NCBI GenBank assembly: GCA_028687585.1
Contig: JAQTZV010000007.1
Span: forward strand, 153,882 to 217,881
Length of the DNA: 64,000 nucleotides
Source: Desulfuromonadaceae bacterium
Lineage (GTDB): Bacteria > Desulfobacterota > Desulfuromonadia > Geobacterales > Pseudopelobacteraceae
Direction: 5' to 3'
In this document: piece by piece, positions 40,410 through 49,809 of the stretch
Numbering within the stretch: position 1 is the stretch's first letter
How the letters are laid out: every line of letters begins with the position of its first letter
The notes under the pieces: model-generated
The model's database searches: none
The model's input: only the letters and a program-made list of their open reading frames with translations
Told to the model about the DNA's origin: nothing
Translations under genes and position numbers: made by a program

Positions 40410-41303
40410 ATGCCAAACAATAAACATACTATCCTCGTTCTCCTCCGCGAGACCAATGATCCCCGCCCCCCCGCCCGTGTCACTGCACGGGGTGCGGCCA
40501 TCAGTGAGCGCGGTCTGCGTCGCATGCCGAACCCGGCTGATCTGGCCGCGCTGGAAGAGGCGCTCTGTCTGAAAGATTCTCTTGGCGCAGCGGTGACGGT
40601 GCTTGCAGTCGGCCCGGTGCGTCTCGATGACTCTCTGCGCCTGGCGTTTTCCATGGGAGCTGACCGGGCAATCCGTTTTTGGGATCATGGCATGGAAGGT
40701 GGCGATGCCATGGCAGACGCCAAAGTGCTGGCCCGCATCATAACCATCATTGCGCCATCGTTTCTGTTCACCGGCAATAGTCTTACGGACCGGGGTGACG
40801 ATCCGGTGCCGGCACTCGCCGCCGCCGCGACATCTATGCCCTGCATTGGCGCTGCAGTTTCAATTCTTCCCGGTAATAACAGTGTAGAGGTGCAGCGCAA
40901 GTCTGACCGTGGCGCCCGGCAGGTTGTCGGGGCCACGCTTCCCTGTACGGTTCTCTTCGAGGAGGTTCGTACACCGCGTTACCCTTCGATTGACGCCATT
41001 ACCGCATCGTTGTCGGCAAACATCGAGAAATGGGACCTGTCACATCTGGGGCTCCCCTTCTGGGAAATCGGCTCAGCCGGCGCCTACCTTGCCGCAGCTG
41101 ATTTCGGAGTGCCCCGACCTGACCCGACCCGGGTGGTAACTCCCGACCCGTCACTACCCGCCTTTGAGCGGATACTCTCGCTCCTCTCCGGCGGCATCAA
41201 AGCCCGCAGCGGAAAACTGAACCAGCTCTCCGCCGATGACACTGCCAACGCTCTTTTGGACATTTTCCGTGAAGAAGGATTGACCGCGGGTGAGGCGCCA
41301 TGA
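40410..41303 (+). CDS. etfB: Electron transfer flavoprotein beta subunit
   Basis: The 297-residue protein starts at the ATG at 40410 behind TTGGAG. EEALCLKDSLGAAVTVLAVG and LAFSMGADRAIRF are the beta-subunit AMP/FAD domain. RKSDRGARQVVGATLPCTV corresponds to the recognition-loop region that docks with dehydrogenases. It pairs with EtfA at 37744. It is longer than the usual 250-260 residues, with extra sequence near the C-terminus. It overlaps mftF by ATGA. Confidence 0.88.
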   Translation: MPNNKHTILVLLRETNDPRPPARVTARGAAISERGLRRMPNPADLAALEEALCLKDSLGAAVTVLAVGPVRLDDSLRLAFSMGADRAIRFWDHGMEGGDAMADAKVLARIITIIAPSFLFTGNSLTDRGDDPVPALAAAATSMPCIGAAVSILPGNNSVEVQRKSDRGARQVVGATLPCTVLFEEVRTPRYPSIDAITASLSANIEKWDLSHLGLPFWEIGSAGAYLAAADFGVPRPDPTRVVTPDPSLPAFERILSLLSGGIKARSGKLNQLSADDTANALLDIFREEGLTAGEAP

Positions 41304-42733
41304 ACTACCGTCTGAGGAACAACGTGCAGTTGGTGGAACGGGACGGAGAAATATTTCTCATGTCCAAAACGCCGCTCTGCGCTCTGCGCCTCAATCGCTC
41401 ACTGGCTGATCTGCTTGGCCGGGGATCCGAAGGAAGGGTGATAGCCGCTGCCGAATCAGAACGCGGCGTCATGGAACAGTTGGCGGCAAAAGGTTTTGCC
41501 GAGCGGGTTCGGACCGCTCCGGAACAGCCTGCATCGCTCCCTGAAGTGAGTGTTGTTATCCCGGTCATGAACCGGGCTGATGAGTTGCGGCGCTGTCTGA
41601 CCTCGCTCACGCAGCTCGCCTATCCGCATGAGAAACTGCAGATCATCGTAGTGGACGACGGCAGCAGTGACGCTTCTCCTGAAGTTGCCCGCGAGTTCGG
41701 CGCGTTAGTGGCGCCGTCAGGCGGGGTAGGGCGAGGACCGGCGGCGGCCCGTAATGTGGGCGCTTCCTTGGCTGACGGAGAAATACTGGCATTTATTGAT
41801 TCTGACTGCAGTGCCTCTCCTGATTGGCTCTGCCAGCTGATTCCCGCTTTTAACGACTCCGACATGGCGGCAGTCGGCGGTCAGGTTGACGGAATGTGTA
41901 CCGAATCTGCCGTTGACCGCTATGAGGCGGTCATGTCAAGTCTCTCCATAAGTTCACGGGAGCGGGTCGGGAACAGTGGCACTGACACGTTCTACCTTCC
42001 CAGCTGCAATCTGCTGGTGCGGCGCAGCGCTTTCAGGAGTGTTGGCGGCTTCGATGACAGCATGCATGTCGGTGAGGATGTCGATTTGACCTGGCGTCTG
42101 CGGGACAGACGCTGGAGCATCTGCTATCTTCCGCTCGGAAATATCCTTCACGAACATCGCAGCTCAATCCGCTCCTTCATGTCCCGGCGCTTCGACTACG
42201 GCACATCGGAAGGAATACTGCAGCTCCTCCATCCCACTCGTCACAAGCGGATGGTCATCCCTCCGCTGCTGGCAGCCATACTCGTACTCTGCCTGATGAC
42301 GTATTTTACGGGAGGGTGGTCACTGCTGGCGGCGGGCGGACTCCTGCTGTCCGATGCAGCCGCCGTACGACTGCGAACCGGCAAACAAGGGCTTCCGATC
42401 ACTCTGGCTGCGATTCTAGCGGGGCGACTCCGCGCACTCGGAAGTCTGATATACTATCTCAGCTATCATCTGGTGCGTTACTACGCCATTGCACTGATCA
42501 TGATCACCCTGTTTGCGCCGGTTCTCTGGCTGCTGTTCGGGACTGTTCTTGCCACTGCTGCCGGTGTTGACTACGCCGTCAAGAAGCCGAAACTGTCGTT
42601 TTACACGTTCACCGGCATCTATCTTCTGGAGCAGCTAGCCTACGGGGCCGGGGTTTTTTGGGGATGTTTGAGCCGTAGATGTTTTGCAAGTTACCGTATT
42701 GAAATTTTTCGGCAAATGGAGCAGACTGCATAA
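41300..42733 (+). CDS. mftF: Mycofactocin system glycosyltransferase
   Basis: The 477-residue protein begins with a PqqD-like stretch (NYRLRNNVQLVERDGEIFLM). A GT2 domain follows (VSVVIPVMNRADELRRCL, IIVVDDGSSD, AFIDSDC, GGFDDSMHVGEDVDLTWR), and then hydrophobic segments near 310-345 and 390-430. In the known pathway MftF adds beta-1,4-glucose units to the modified peptide or the redox core. It ends the operon, separated from mftC by the electron-transfer genes. The combination with the N-terminal domain makes the assignment firm. Confidence 0.9.
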   Translation: MNYRLRNNVQLVERDGEIFLMSKTPLCALRLNRSLADLLGRGSEGRVIAAAESERGVMEQLAAKGFAERVRTAPEQPASLPEVSVVIPVMNRADELRRCLTSLTQLAYPHEKLQIIVVDDGSSDASPEVAREFGALVAPSGGVGRGPAAARNVGASLADGEILAFIDSDCSASPDWLCQLIPAFNDSDMAAVGGQVDGMCTESAVDRYEAVMSSLSISSRERVGNSGTDTFYLPSCNLLVRRSAFRSVGGFDDSMHVGEDVDLTWRLRDRRWSICYLPLGNILHEHRSSIRSFMSRRFDYGTSEGILQLLHPTRHKRMVIPPLLAAILVLCLMTYFTGGWSLLAAGGLLLSDAAAVRLRTGKQGLPITLAAILAGRLRALGSLIYYLSYHLVRYYAIALIMITLFAPVLWLLFGTVLATAAGVDYAVKKPKLSFYTFTGIYLLEQLAYGAGVFWGCLSRRCFASYRIEIFRQMEQTA

Positions 42734-42763
42734 AACCATATTAATTTTACTCCGAGCCTCCCC

Positions 42764-42842
42764 GCCTACCGGTTCACTCCCATGGCGGCAGGCCATTGGG
42801 TTGTGCGGGAAACGGCGCAGCCTTCCTTTGAAAAGGAGAATT
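42764..42842. repeat. Diverged inverted copy of the 6564/6756 repeat
   Basis: CATGGCGGCAGGCC, then GGGAAACGGCGCAGCC and TTCCTTTGAAAAGGAGAA, align with the reverse complement of the 100-bp repeat. It lies just before the AOR gene and probably does not code. Confidence 0.6.
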
Positions 42843-42883
42843 TCATCTGTGCAACGCACAGAATAAGGGAAAGGAGAACAGAT

Positions 42884-44620
42884 ATGGACAAAATTGCACG
42901 GATTGACATGGGGGCCGCTGGAGGCCCGAAGGTAACAGTTGCCGGACTCGGCGACTATGCCGGCCTGGGCGGCAGGGCAATGACGTCTCTCGTCGTTGCT
43001 GCTGAAGTTCACCCACTCGCCCACCCGCTGGGTGCGGAAAACAAATTGGTTATCTCCCCCGGTATGCTCAGCGGCACGGTCGGTTCCATGACCGGGCGTC
43101 TGTCGGTCGGCTGCAAAAGTCCGTTGACCGGTACCATCAAGGAATCCAACGCCGGCGGCCAGGCGGCGCAGGTATTGGCCAGACTCGGCTATGCCGCAGT
43201 TATCCTCGAAGGTAAGCCTGCAGGAGACGATCTCTACAAAATTGTTATTTCCAAAGACGGCATCAAAGTCATCGTCGATAACAGCCTCAAGCTTATGGAC
43301 AACTACCCAGTGGTAGAAAAACTTCGCAAAGAATATGGCGACAAGGTTGCCTACATGACGATCGGTTCTGCCGGGGAGCGCAAAATGCTTGCGGCTTCCA
43401 TCGCCTGCACCGATCCCGAGTTACGTCCAACCCGTCACTGCGGCCGTGGCGGCGTCGGAGCGGTCATGGGTGCCAAGCGTGTCAAGGCGATCATCATCGA
43501 TGATGCCGGCGTAACGATGCGACCAGCTAAAAATCCTGAAGCCTATCGTGATGCCAACCGCAAATTCGTTGAAGGTCTGCGCAAACACCCGGTCACCGGT
43601 GAAGGTCTGCCCGCCTATGGTACTAATGTTCTGACCAACGTACTCAATGAGGCTGGTGGTTATCCGACCAACAACTTCAAAACCGGCCAGTTTGAGGGCG
43701 GTTCCAAGATCAGCGGCGAAGCCCAGGCCGAACTGGAAATCAAGCGGGGCGGTTCTGCCACCCACGGCTGCCATCGCGGCTGTGTCATCCAGTGTTCCGG
43801 TATCTACAACGACAAGGACGGCAAATACCTCACCAAGCAGCCTGAGTACGAAACGGTCTGGTCACACGGCGGGCACTGCGGTATCTCGAATCTTGATGCC
43901 ATTGCCCAAATGGACTACATGGACGACAATTTCGGTGTTGACACCATCGAAATGGGTGTAACCATCGGTGTTGCCATGGATGCCGGGCTTGCAGAGTTTG
44001 GTGATGAAGCCGGAGCAATCCGGCTGTTGGAAGAAGTCGGCAAAGGGACTCCTCTTGGGTGCGTCCTCGGCAGTGGCGCGGGAATCACCGGCAAGGTCTT
44101 TGGTGTCGAGCGTGTACCGGTAGTCAAGAATCAGGCCCTCCCGGCCTATGATCCACGCGCCGTTCAGGGTATCGGCGTAACGTACGCAACAACGACCCAG
44201 GGTGCTGACCACACCGCCGGCTATGCTATCGCGACAAACATCCTCAAGGTTGGCGGTGATGTTGATCCGCTCAAAACCGAAGGGCAGATCGAACTGTCGC
44301 GCAACCTGCAGATCGCCACTGCAGCAATCGACTCCACCGGTATGTGCCTTTTCATCGCCTTTGCTATTCTGGATCAGCCGGAAACCTTCCAGGCGCTGCT
44401 TGACATGCTCGGTTCTTTCCATGGCATAACCATGACCGGCGACGATGTTGTTGCTCTTGGCAAAAAAGTGCTTTCCGCCGAGCGGGATTTCAACACCCGT
44501 GCCGGTTTCACCAAGCACGATGACCGTCTGCCGCGCTTTTTCTACACCGAGCCGGTTGCACCACATAACGTGACGTTCATGATGAAAGACGAAGAGCTGG
44601 ACGAAGTCTTTAACTGGTAA
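42884..44620 (+). CDS. aor: Tungsten-containing aldehyde:ferredoxin oxidoreductase
   Basis: The 578-residue enzyme oxidises aldehydes to acids, or reduces acids, with ferredoxin. It has HCGRGGVGAVMGAKRVKAI (186-204) for the bis-pterin, the cluster ligands Cys296, Cys300 and Cys304 (GCHRGCVIQC) and Cys488 (DSTGMCLF). The first spacing is C-x3-C rather than the C-x2-C of the archaeal enzymes. AAAGGAG precedes the ATG at 42884; the longer frame includes a repeat element. MoaD- and ThiF-like genes follow, and tungstate uptake genes and moaA are elsewhere in the window. It would consume aldehydes made by the alcohol dehydrogenases. Confidence 0.93.
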   Translation: MDKIARIDMGAAGGPKVTVAGLGDYAGLGGRAMTSLVVAAEVHPLAHPLGAENKLVISPGMLSGTVGSMTGRLSVGCKSPLTGTIKESNAGGQAAQVLARLGYAAVILEGKPAGDDLYKIVISKDGIKVIVDNSLKLMDNYPVVEKLRKEYGDKVAYMTIGSAGERKMLAASIACTDPELRPTRHCGRGGVGAVMGAKRVKAIIIDDAGVTMRPAKNPEAYRDANRKFVEGLRKHPVTGEGLPAYGTNVLTNVLNEAGGYPTNNFKTGQFEGGSKISGEAQAELEIKRGGSATHGCHRGCVIQCSGIYNDKDGKYLTKQPEYETVWSHGGHCGISNLDAIAQMDYMDDNFGVDTIEMGVTIGVAMDAGLAEFGDEAGAIRLLEEVGKGTPLGCVLGSGAGITGKVFGVERVPVVKNQALPAYDPRAVQGIGVTYATTTQGADHTAGYAIATNILKVGGDVDPLKTEGQIELSRNLQIATAAIDSTGMCLFIAFAILDQPETFQALLDMLGSFHGITMTGDDVVALGKKVLSAERDFNTRAGFTKHDDRLPRFFYTEPVAPHNVTFMMKDEELDEVFNW

Positions 44621-44674
44621 TTGAAATGCTGCGAGGGGGATCTCCTCCTCGCAGCAGTCATTCGGGAGACAACC

Positions 44675-45208
44675 GTGAAGCTGGAAACTCTGAAATTACA
44701 TCTGAATAGTGACGATCTGCATCTGTTCTTTCCGCTTTTCCAGAAGGGAGTAACCGTTCCTGCCATTGTAGGGTGTACGCTTAAAAGCCTGCTCGTTGAC
44801 CAGTTTGCCATCCCCGTTGACTATGTAACCGACCGGATAACAACCATATTTTTAGACAACCGCCCCGTAGATGATCTTGATCGCACCATTATACAGGAGG
44901 GGTCCCGGGTAACCCTGTCGGCTGCCATGCCTGGTCTTGTCGGCGCCACCATGCGGCGCGGCGGTTTCTATGCTGCGCTGCGCCAGGGGATAAGTTACGC
45001 GGCAGATAGTGAAAAAACATCAGACACATCCGGGACGGTCCGCCTAAAATTGTTTAATCTCCTGCTGGCTGAACTTGCTCCAACTGTCCTGGCGCGAGGG
45101 CTTATTCTGGAACGGGACGAATTCAATGAACTTCTCCGCAATCTCCCCCCGCAAACAAAACATTCGCAGCAGGACACCGGCATGATTCTTCTTACGGCCA
45201 CCTTTTAA
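44675..45208 (+). CDS. Unknown protein in the AOR operon
   Basis: The 177-residue protein starts at a GTG behind CGGGAGA, 54 bp past aor. The middle (IFLDNRPVDDLDRTII, EGSRVTLSAAMPGLVGATMR) recalls beta-grasp ThiS/MoaD-like proteins, but there is no terminal GG. The C-terminal half is helical. Genes of this kind accompany aor in Geobacter-like bacteria. It may be an AOR-specific maturation or inhibitory factor. The function is not established. Confidence 0.6.
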   Translation: MKLETLKLHLNSDDLHLFFPLFQKGVTVPAIVGCTLKSLLVDQFAIPVDYVTDRITTIFLDNRPVDDLDRTIIQEGSRVTLSAAMPGLVGATMRRGGFYAALRQGISYAADSEKTSDTSGTVRLKLFNLLLAELAPTVLARGLILERDEFNELLRNLPPQTKHSQQDTGMILLTATF

Positions 45209-45297
45209 TAGATTTTAGAAGTTGTTTTCTAAGATTTTCTGGTAGAAAATGACTCCATAATCACATGTATCCTGTTATCAGGGCCAGGAGAAACTCT

Positions 45298-45522
45298 ATG
45301 AACATAACCGTCAAACTGTTTGCTTCATTTCGTACCGGTCGTTTCGACATTGAAACCGGGGATTATCCGGCGGGAACCACTGTGGCTGATGTGGCCGACA
45401 GTCTGAACCTGCCGCAATCCGAGTTAGGGATAATGATGATCAACAACCGGCATGTCAAACTTGACCGCCAGATTGCCGAAGGCGATATTCTGGCGCTCTT
45501 TCCACTGCTTGGCGGGGGGTGA
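45298..45522 (+). CDS. MoaD/ThiS-family sulfur carrier
   Basis: The 74-residue beta-grasp protein starts MNITVKLFASFRTG and ends LFPLLGGG, the di-glycine tail that is adenylated and thiocarboxylated. It starts at the ATG at 45298 (AGGAG upstream). Downstream lies its likely activator, a ThiF-like enzyme. It probably donates sulfur for the dithiolene of the AOR pterin cofactor, as a dedicated MoaD or alternate carrier. Confidence 0.88.
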   Translation: MNITVKLFASFRTGRFDIETGDYPAGTTVADVADSLNLPQSELGIMMINNRHVKLDRQIAEGDILALFPLLGGG

Positions 45523-45523
45523 T

Positions 45524-46375
45524 ATGGATGCGTTATCGGCATTTATCCGGGATCATTCAGATGGTCAGTTATTTCCATGGGCCCGACAGCATGAGGCCGC
45601 GGTACGTTTTAGCGTAAGCGTGGCCCAGGTTGAAGCAGCTGCTTTGCAGCAGAACATTCTTCCTGCCCGCTATCAGCGAAATCGCCAGGCAATTTCTGTC
45701 AGTGACCAGTTTACCATCTTCAGTAGTTGTGTCGCCGTAATCGGCTGTGGCGGACTTGGCGGTTATGTTGTGGAAGAGTTAGCCCGGCTTGGGGTCGGCA
45801 GGATTGTGGTGATCGATCCGGACGTATTTGAAGAGCATAACCTGAACCGGCAGCTTTTCAGCACTCCGGCCAACCTCGGGAGAGCCAAGGTAGAGGCGGC
45901 GGCCGCAAGAGTCAGAGAAATAAATCCGGCAGTAACTCTGGCGCCGATTCAAAAAGCGTTTTCCATTGACAATGGTGCGGAGCTGCTTAACGGGTGTCAG
46001 ATTGTCGTTGATGCGCTTGATTCAATTCAGGTTCGCTTGGAGTTGGCTGAAATCTGCTCCACAATGAATATTCCCCTGGTTCATGGCGCCATTGCCGGAT
46101 GGTTCGGGCATGTAACGACCCAGTTCCCGGGTGACACTACGCTGCAAACTATCTATCGTTCCTGGAAGGGGGGAAAGGGGGTAGAACAGACACTGGGAAA
46201 TCCCTCGTTCACTCCTGCGGTAGTAGCAAGCATAGAAGTCGCAGAGGTCTGCAAACTACTGCTGGGGCAAGGGAATCCTCTACGAGGACGACAGTTGATA
46301 ATTGATCTGCTTTCAATGGAGATTCAGGTCATTGACTTACATGAAGAGATCGTCACGGTTGCCTCAGAATTCTGA
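45524..46375 (+). CDS. ThiF/MoeB-family adenylyltransferase
   Basis: The 283-residue E1-like enzyme has VIGCGGLGGYVVEELARLGV, VVIDPDVFEEHNLNRQL and DALDSIQVRLEL, the ATP and carrier-binding motifs. It should adenylate the C-terminal glycine of the MoaD-like protein encoded 2 bp upstream. The paired CxxC zinc motifs of classical MoeB are not seen, so it belongs to a Zn-free branch. An N-terminal extension of about 65 residues precedes the Rossmann domain. It ends the AOR operon at a strong terminator. Confidence 0.88.
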   Translation: MDALSAFIRDHSDGQLFPWARQHEAAVRFSVSVAQVEAAALQQNILPARYQRNRQAISVSDQFTIFSSCVAVIGCGGLGGYVVEELARLGVGRIVVIDPDVFEEHNLNRQLFSTPANLGRAKVEAAAARVREINPAVTLAPIQKAFSIDNGAELLNGCQIVVDALDSIQVRLELAEICSTMNIPLVHGAIAGWFGHVTTQFPGDTTLQTIYRSWKGGKGVEQTLGNPSFTPAVVASIEVAEVCKLLLGQGNPLRGRQLIIDLLSMEIQVIDLHEEIVTVASEF

Positions 46376-46387
46376 GGCACACTTCTC

Positions 46388-46433
46388 CTGATCAGTGCAG
46401 CAGTGTCACTGCTGCGCTGATCAGGCCATTTTT
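46388..46433. terminator. Strong, probably bidirectional terminator
   Basis: CTGATCAGTGCAGCAGTG pairs with CACTGCTGCGCTGATCAG (one mismatch) with a minimal loop, followed by GGCCATTTTT on the plus side. It separates the convergent AOR and arginine units. Confidence 0.85.
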
Positions 46434-46438
46434 CCGCG

Positions 46439-47668
46439 TTATTTCTTTCGGTTAGCGTTCATCAGCGAACGGATCCGCAGTCGAAGACTGTTGATCTTTA
46501 TGAATCCCTCGGCATCAGCCTGGTTGAAGACCTGGTCTTTCTCGAAGGTGGCGAAGTCGAGGTTGAACAGCGAGTCTGACTCTGACTTACGGCCAACGGT
46601 GCGGCAGAGACCTTTGTACAGCTTGACACGGGCCACGCCGTTCACGCATTTCTGCGAGTCGTCAATCAGGGTCTGCAACATCAGCCGCTCGGGAGAGAAC
46701 CAGTAACCGGCGTATATCTGCTTGGCATATTCCGGTATCAGACTGTCACGGATACGCATGACTTCACGGTCCATGGTGATCTGTTCTACCGCCGAATGTG
46801 CCTCGCGCAGAATCGTACCGCCGGGTGTCTCGTAGACGCCGCGTGACTTCATACCGACCGAACGGTTCTCAAGCAGGTCAACACGGCCAACGCCATGCTG
46901 ACCACCGAGGGAGTTCAAATGAGCAAGCAGTTGCGCCGGTGTCATTTTTTCACCGTCAACAGCCACAGCATTGCCGTTCCTGAACTCGATTTCAACATAC
47001 TGCGGCTTGTTTGGTGCTTTTTCCGGTGGCTTGGTCAGGACGTACATCTCTTCCGGAGCCTCAGCCCAGGTATCCTCAAGAATGCCCCCTTCAAAAGAAA
47101 TGTGCAGCAGATTGCGGTCTGATGACCAGGGACGCTTCTTGATGGTCGGAATTGGAATGTCATTCTTCTTGGCGTAGTCGATCAGTGCCTGACGGCTGTT
47201 CAGATCCCACATTCTCCACGGAGCGATGACTTTTATAGACGGATCAAAATGGTAATATGCCAATTCGAAACGAACCTGATCATTCCCCTTGCCGGTAGCG
47301 CCGTGAGAAACTGCGTCGCATTTTTCCTTGGCAGCGATTTCCATCTGGCGCTTGGCGATCAGCGGACGGGCAATGGACGTGCCGAGCAGGTAGTGCCCTT
47401 CATAGATTGCATTGGCGCGGAACATCGGGAAGACAAAGTCGCGGACGAATTCTTCTTTCAGGTCATCGATGTAGACCTTGTCAGCGCCGGTTGCCAGAGC
47501 CTTTTCGCGGACCGGATCAAGCTCCTCACCCTGCCCAAGGTCGGCTGAAAAAGCGACTACTTTGCAGCCGTACTCATTTTTCAACCATTTAAGGATGATT
47601 GAAGTATCCAGACCGCCGGAATATGCCAGAACGATTTTTTTGATTTCCTGCTTTTTGGTTGATGCCAT
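46439..47668 (-). CDS. argG: Argininosuccinate synthase
   Basis: The 409-residue cytoplasmic enzyme joins citrulline and aspartate with ATP. The PP-loop AYSGGLDTS lies at 15-23, and [14 protein letters not shown] plus [13 protein letters not shown] further on are family signatures. It is third-to-last in arginine synthesis and follows argF with 30 bp between. Length matches the family. AGGAGACC precedes the ATG. Confidence 0.97.
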   Translation of the reverse strand: MASTKKQEIKKIVLAYSGGLDTSIILKWLKNEYGCKVVAFSADLGQGEELDPVREKALATGADKVYIDDLKEEFVRDFVFPMFRANAIYEGHYLLGTSIARPLIAKRQMEIAAKEKCDAVSHGATGKGNDQVRFELAYYHFDPSIKVIAPWRMWDLNSRQALIDYAKKNDIPIPTIKKRPWSSDRNLLHISFEGGILEDTWAEAPEEMYVLTKPPEKAPNKPQYVEIEFRNGNAVAVDGEKMTPAQLLAHLNSLGGQHGVGRVDLLENRSVGMKSRGVYETPGGTILREAHSAVEQITMDREVMRIRDSLIPEYAKQIYAGYWFSPERLMLQTLIDDSQKCVNGVARVKLYKGLCRTVGRKSESDSLFNLDFATFEKDQVFNQADAEGFIKINSLRLRIRSLMNANRKK

Positions 47669-47698
47669 CTGTGTGGTCTCCTTTAGTTTGTATGTTGG

Positions 47699-48610
47699 TT
47701 ACTTAATTAACGTGGCCATAATGGCCTTTTGTATATGCAAACGGTTCTCCGCTTCATCCCACACAACGGAATGGTTACCTTCAATAACCGAGTCCGAAAT
47801 TTCCTCGCCGCGATGCGCCGGAAGGCAGTGCAGTACAATGGCGTCCAGCTTTGCCAGCGCAAGCAGCGCGTCATCAAGGCAGTAGCCGACGAAATCCTTT
47901 TCACGTTTTTTCTGCTCAGCTTCCTGCCCCATACTGGCCCAGACATCGGTATTGATGACATCTGCGCCGGCAACAGCAACCTTCGGATCCGGCGTCAGCG
48001 TGATCAGGCCGGGAGCTTTGGCTTCTGCCCACGCCATGACGGCCGCATCCGGAGCATATCCGTCCGGACAGGCCAGAGTGAGCGCAAAACCAAAGATAGC
48101 CGCCGCCTCGATCCAGGTGTTGGCCATGTTATTGCCATCACCAACCCAGGCAAATTTGAGCCCGCGATAACCGCCCTTGTGTTCAGTAACCGTCTGCAGA
48201 TCGGCCATAATCTGGCACGGATGAAACAGGTCGGTCAGGCCGTTGATAACCGGAACATCGGAATATTTCGCAAACTCATCAACAATCTCCTGGCCGAAAG
48301 TCCTGATCATTACTCCATCACAATAGCGGGCCATGACACGGGCACTATCCTTGATCGGCTCACCGCGCCCCATCTGAGACGAACCGGATGGCATAAACAG
48401 ACCGTGACCACCTAACTGAAAAACACCTACTTCGAAGGAAACTCTGGTGCGGGTGGACGATTTTTCAAAAATCAGTGCAACGGTTTTTCCTTCCAGCAAC
48501 CGGTGCGGAATACCGCTTTTCTGTTTCCTCTTCAGATCGGCAGCGAGAGCTAGCAGACTGTCCAGTTCATCTTTTGTGTAATCGTGCAGTGCCAGAAAAT
48601 GTCGCGTCAT
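47699..48610 (-). CDS. argF: Ornithine carbamoyltransferase
   Basis: The 303-residue enzyme transfers carbamoyl from carbamoyl phosphate to ornithine. SSTRTRVSFE (51-60) is the phosphate site, FHPCQIMADLQT and HCLPAHRGEE carry the ornithine and catalytic residues. The start overlaps the argD stop by TGA/ATG, so argB, argD, argF and argG form one operon in that order. Confidence 0.97.
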   Translation of the reverse strand: MTRHFLALHDYTKDELDSLLALAADLKRKQKSGIPHRLLEGKTVALIFEKSSTRTRVSFEVGVFQLGGHGLFMPSGSSQMGRGEPIKDSARVMARYCDGVMIRTFGQEIVDEFAKYSDVPVINGLTDLFHPCQIMADLQTVTEHKGGYRGLKFAWVGDGNNMANTWIEAAAIFGFALTLACPDGYAPDAAVMAWAEAKAPGLITLTPDPKVAVAGADVINTDVWASMGQEAEQKKREKDFVGYCLDDALLALAKLDAIVLHCLPAHRGEEISDSVIEGNHSVVWDEAENRLHIQKAIMATLIK

Positions 48611-49809
48611 TGTAGCTCCTGAACCTCGGCAAAAATAGTGTCGAGTATTGCAATCATGGTATTTATTTCCTGCTTGGTCACGACCAGCGGCGGCACGAAG
48701 CGAAGCACCGAGTCATGAGTGACATTGAGCAGAACCCCGCGTGCATGACCTTTCTTGACGATGTCTCCCGCCGGAATGGTGAGTGCCATGCCGATCATCA
48801 AGCCAACGCCGCGCACCTCTTTGACAAAGGGATATTTCCGGCCAAGCGTTTCCAGTTCTCCGGTCAGATATTCGCCGATTTCCTCGCAGCGATTGAGCAG
48901 GCCATCCGCAAGGATAGTCCTGATCGTGGCGATGGCAGCGGCACAGACGAGCGGGTTGCCGCCAAAGGTCGAGCCGTGAGTTCCGGGAACAAAAGCGACG
49001 GCAAATTTCTCCTTCGCCAGCATGGTGCCGATAGGTGCGCCACCAGCGAGTGCCTTGGCAAGAGTCATTATATCGGGGGTTACATCAAAATGCTCATACG
49101 CAAACATTTTGCCGGTACGCCCCATTCCTACCTGAACTTCATCAAAGATCAACAGTAAGTCATTCCGGTCACACAACTCCCGCACTGCCTGGAAATAGCC
49201 GGGTGACGGCATGTTTATGCCTCCCTCGCCCTGAATCGGTTCCAGCATGATGGCACAGGTGGTGGGTGTTATCGCTGTTTCCAGCGCGGCAACGTCATTG
49301 AACGGGACATGCTTGAAGCCATGCAGGAGCGGATCAAAGAAGCGCTGCACTTTCTCCTGTCCGGTCGCTGAAACCGTGGCCATGGTACGGCCATGGAAGG
49401 AATCGGCGGCAGTAATAATCTCGTAACGTTCGGGGCCATAGGTATCGCGGCTGTATTTTCGCGCCAGCTTGATGGCCGCTTCGTTGGCTTCGGCTCCGCT
49501 GTTGCAGAAGAATGCTTTATCGGCAAATGAGATAGTACAGAGCAGTTCCGCCAGCTCGATCTGCTGTGGAATCTGGTAGTAATTGGAGCAGTGGATCAAT
49601 TCGGCAGCCTGCTTCTGCAGAGCGGCGACAACTTTTGGGTGACAGTGTCCCAAGTTGTTAACCGCAACGCCGCCGAGAAAATCAAGATACTCTTTACCGT
49701 CGGCATCCCACAACCGGCATCCCTTCCCTTTGACCGGGACGATCGGGTAGCGACCATAGGTTTTCATGATGTATTTATCTGACTTTTCAACCCATTGCTG
49801 ACTGTTCAT
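48607..49809 (-). CDS. argD: Acetylornithine aminotransferase
   Basis: The 400-residue PLP enzyme converts N-acetylglutamate semialdehyde to acetylornithine. It has [30 protein letters not shown] and the Schiff-base lysine in [14 protein letters not shown]. It can also serve lysine synthesis in some bacteria. It overlaps argB by 4 nt and argF by 4 nt. Confidence 0.95.
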   Translation of the reverse strand: MNSQQWVEKSDKYIMKTYGRYPIVPVKGKGCRLWDADGKEYLDFLGGVAVNNLGHCHPKVVAALQKQAAELIHCSNYYQIPQQIELAELLCTISFADKAFFCNSGAEANEAAIKLARKYSRDTYGPERYEIITAADSFHGRTMATVSATGQEKVQRFFDPLLHGFKHVPFNDVAALETAITPTTCAIMLEPIQGEGGINMPSPGYFQAVRELCDRNDLLLIFDEVQVGMGRTGKMFAYEHFDVTPDIMTLAKALAGGAPIGTMLAKEKFAVAFVPGTHGSTFGGNPLVCAAAIATIRTILADGLLNRCEEIGEYLTGELETLGRKYPFVKEVRGVGLMIGMALTIPAGDIVKKGHARGVLLNVTHDSVLRFVPPLVVTKQEINTMIAILDTIFAEVQELQ

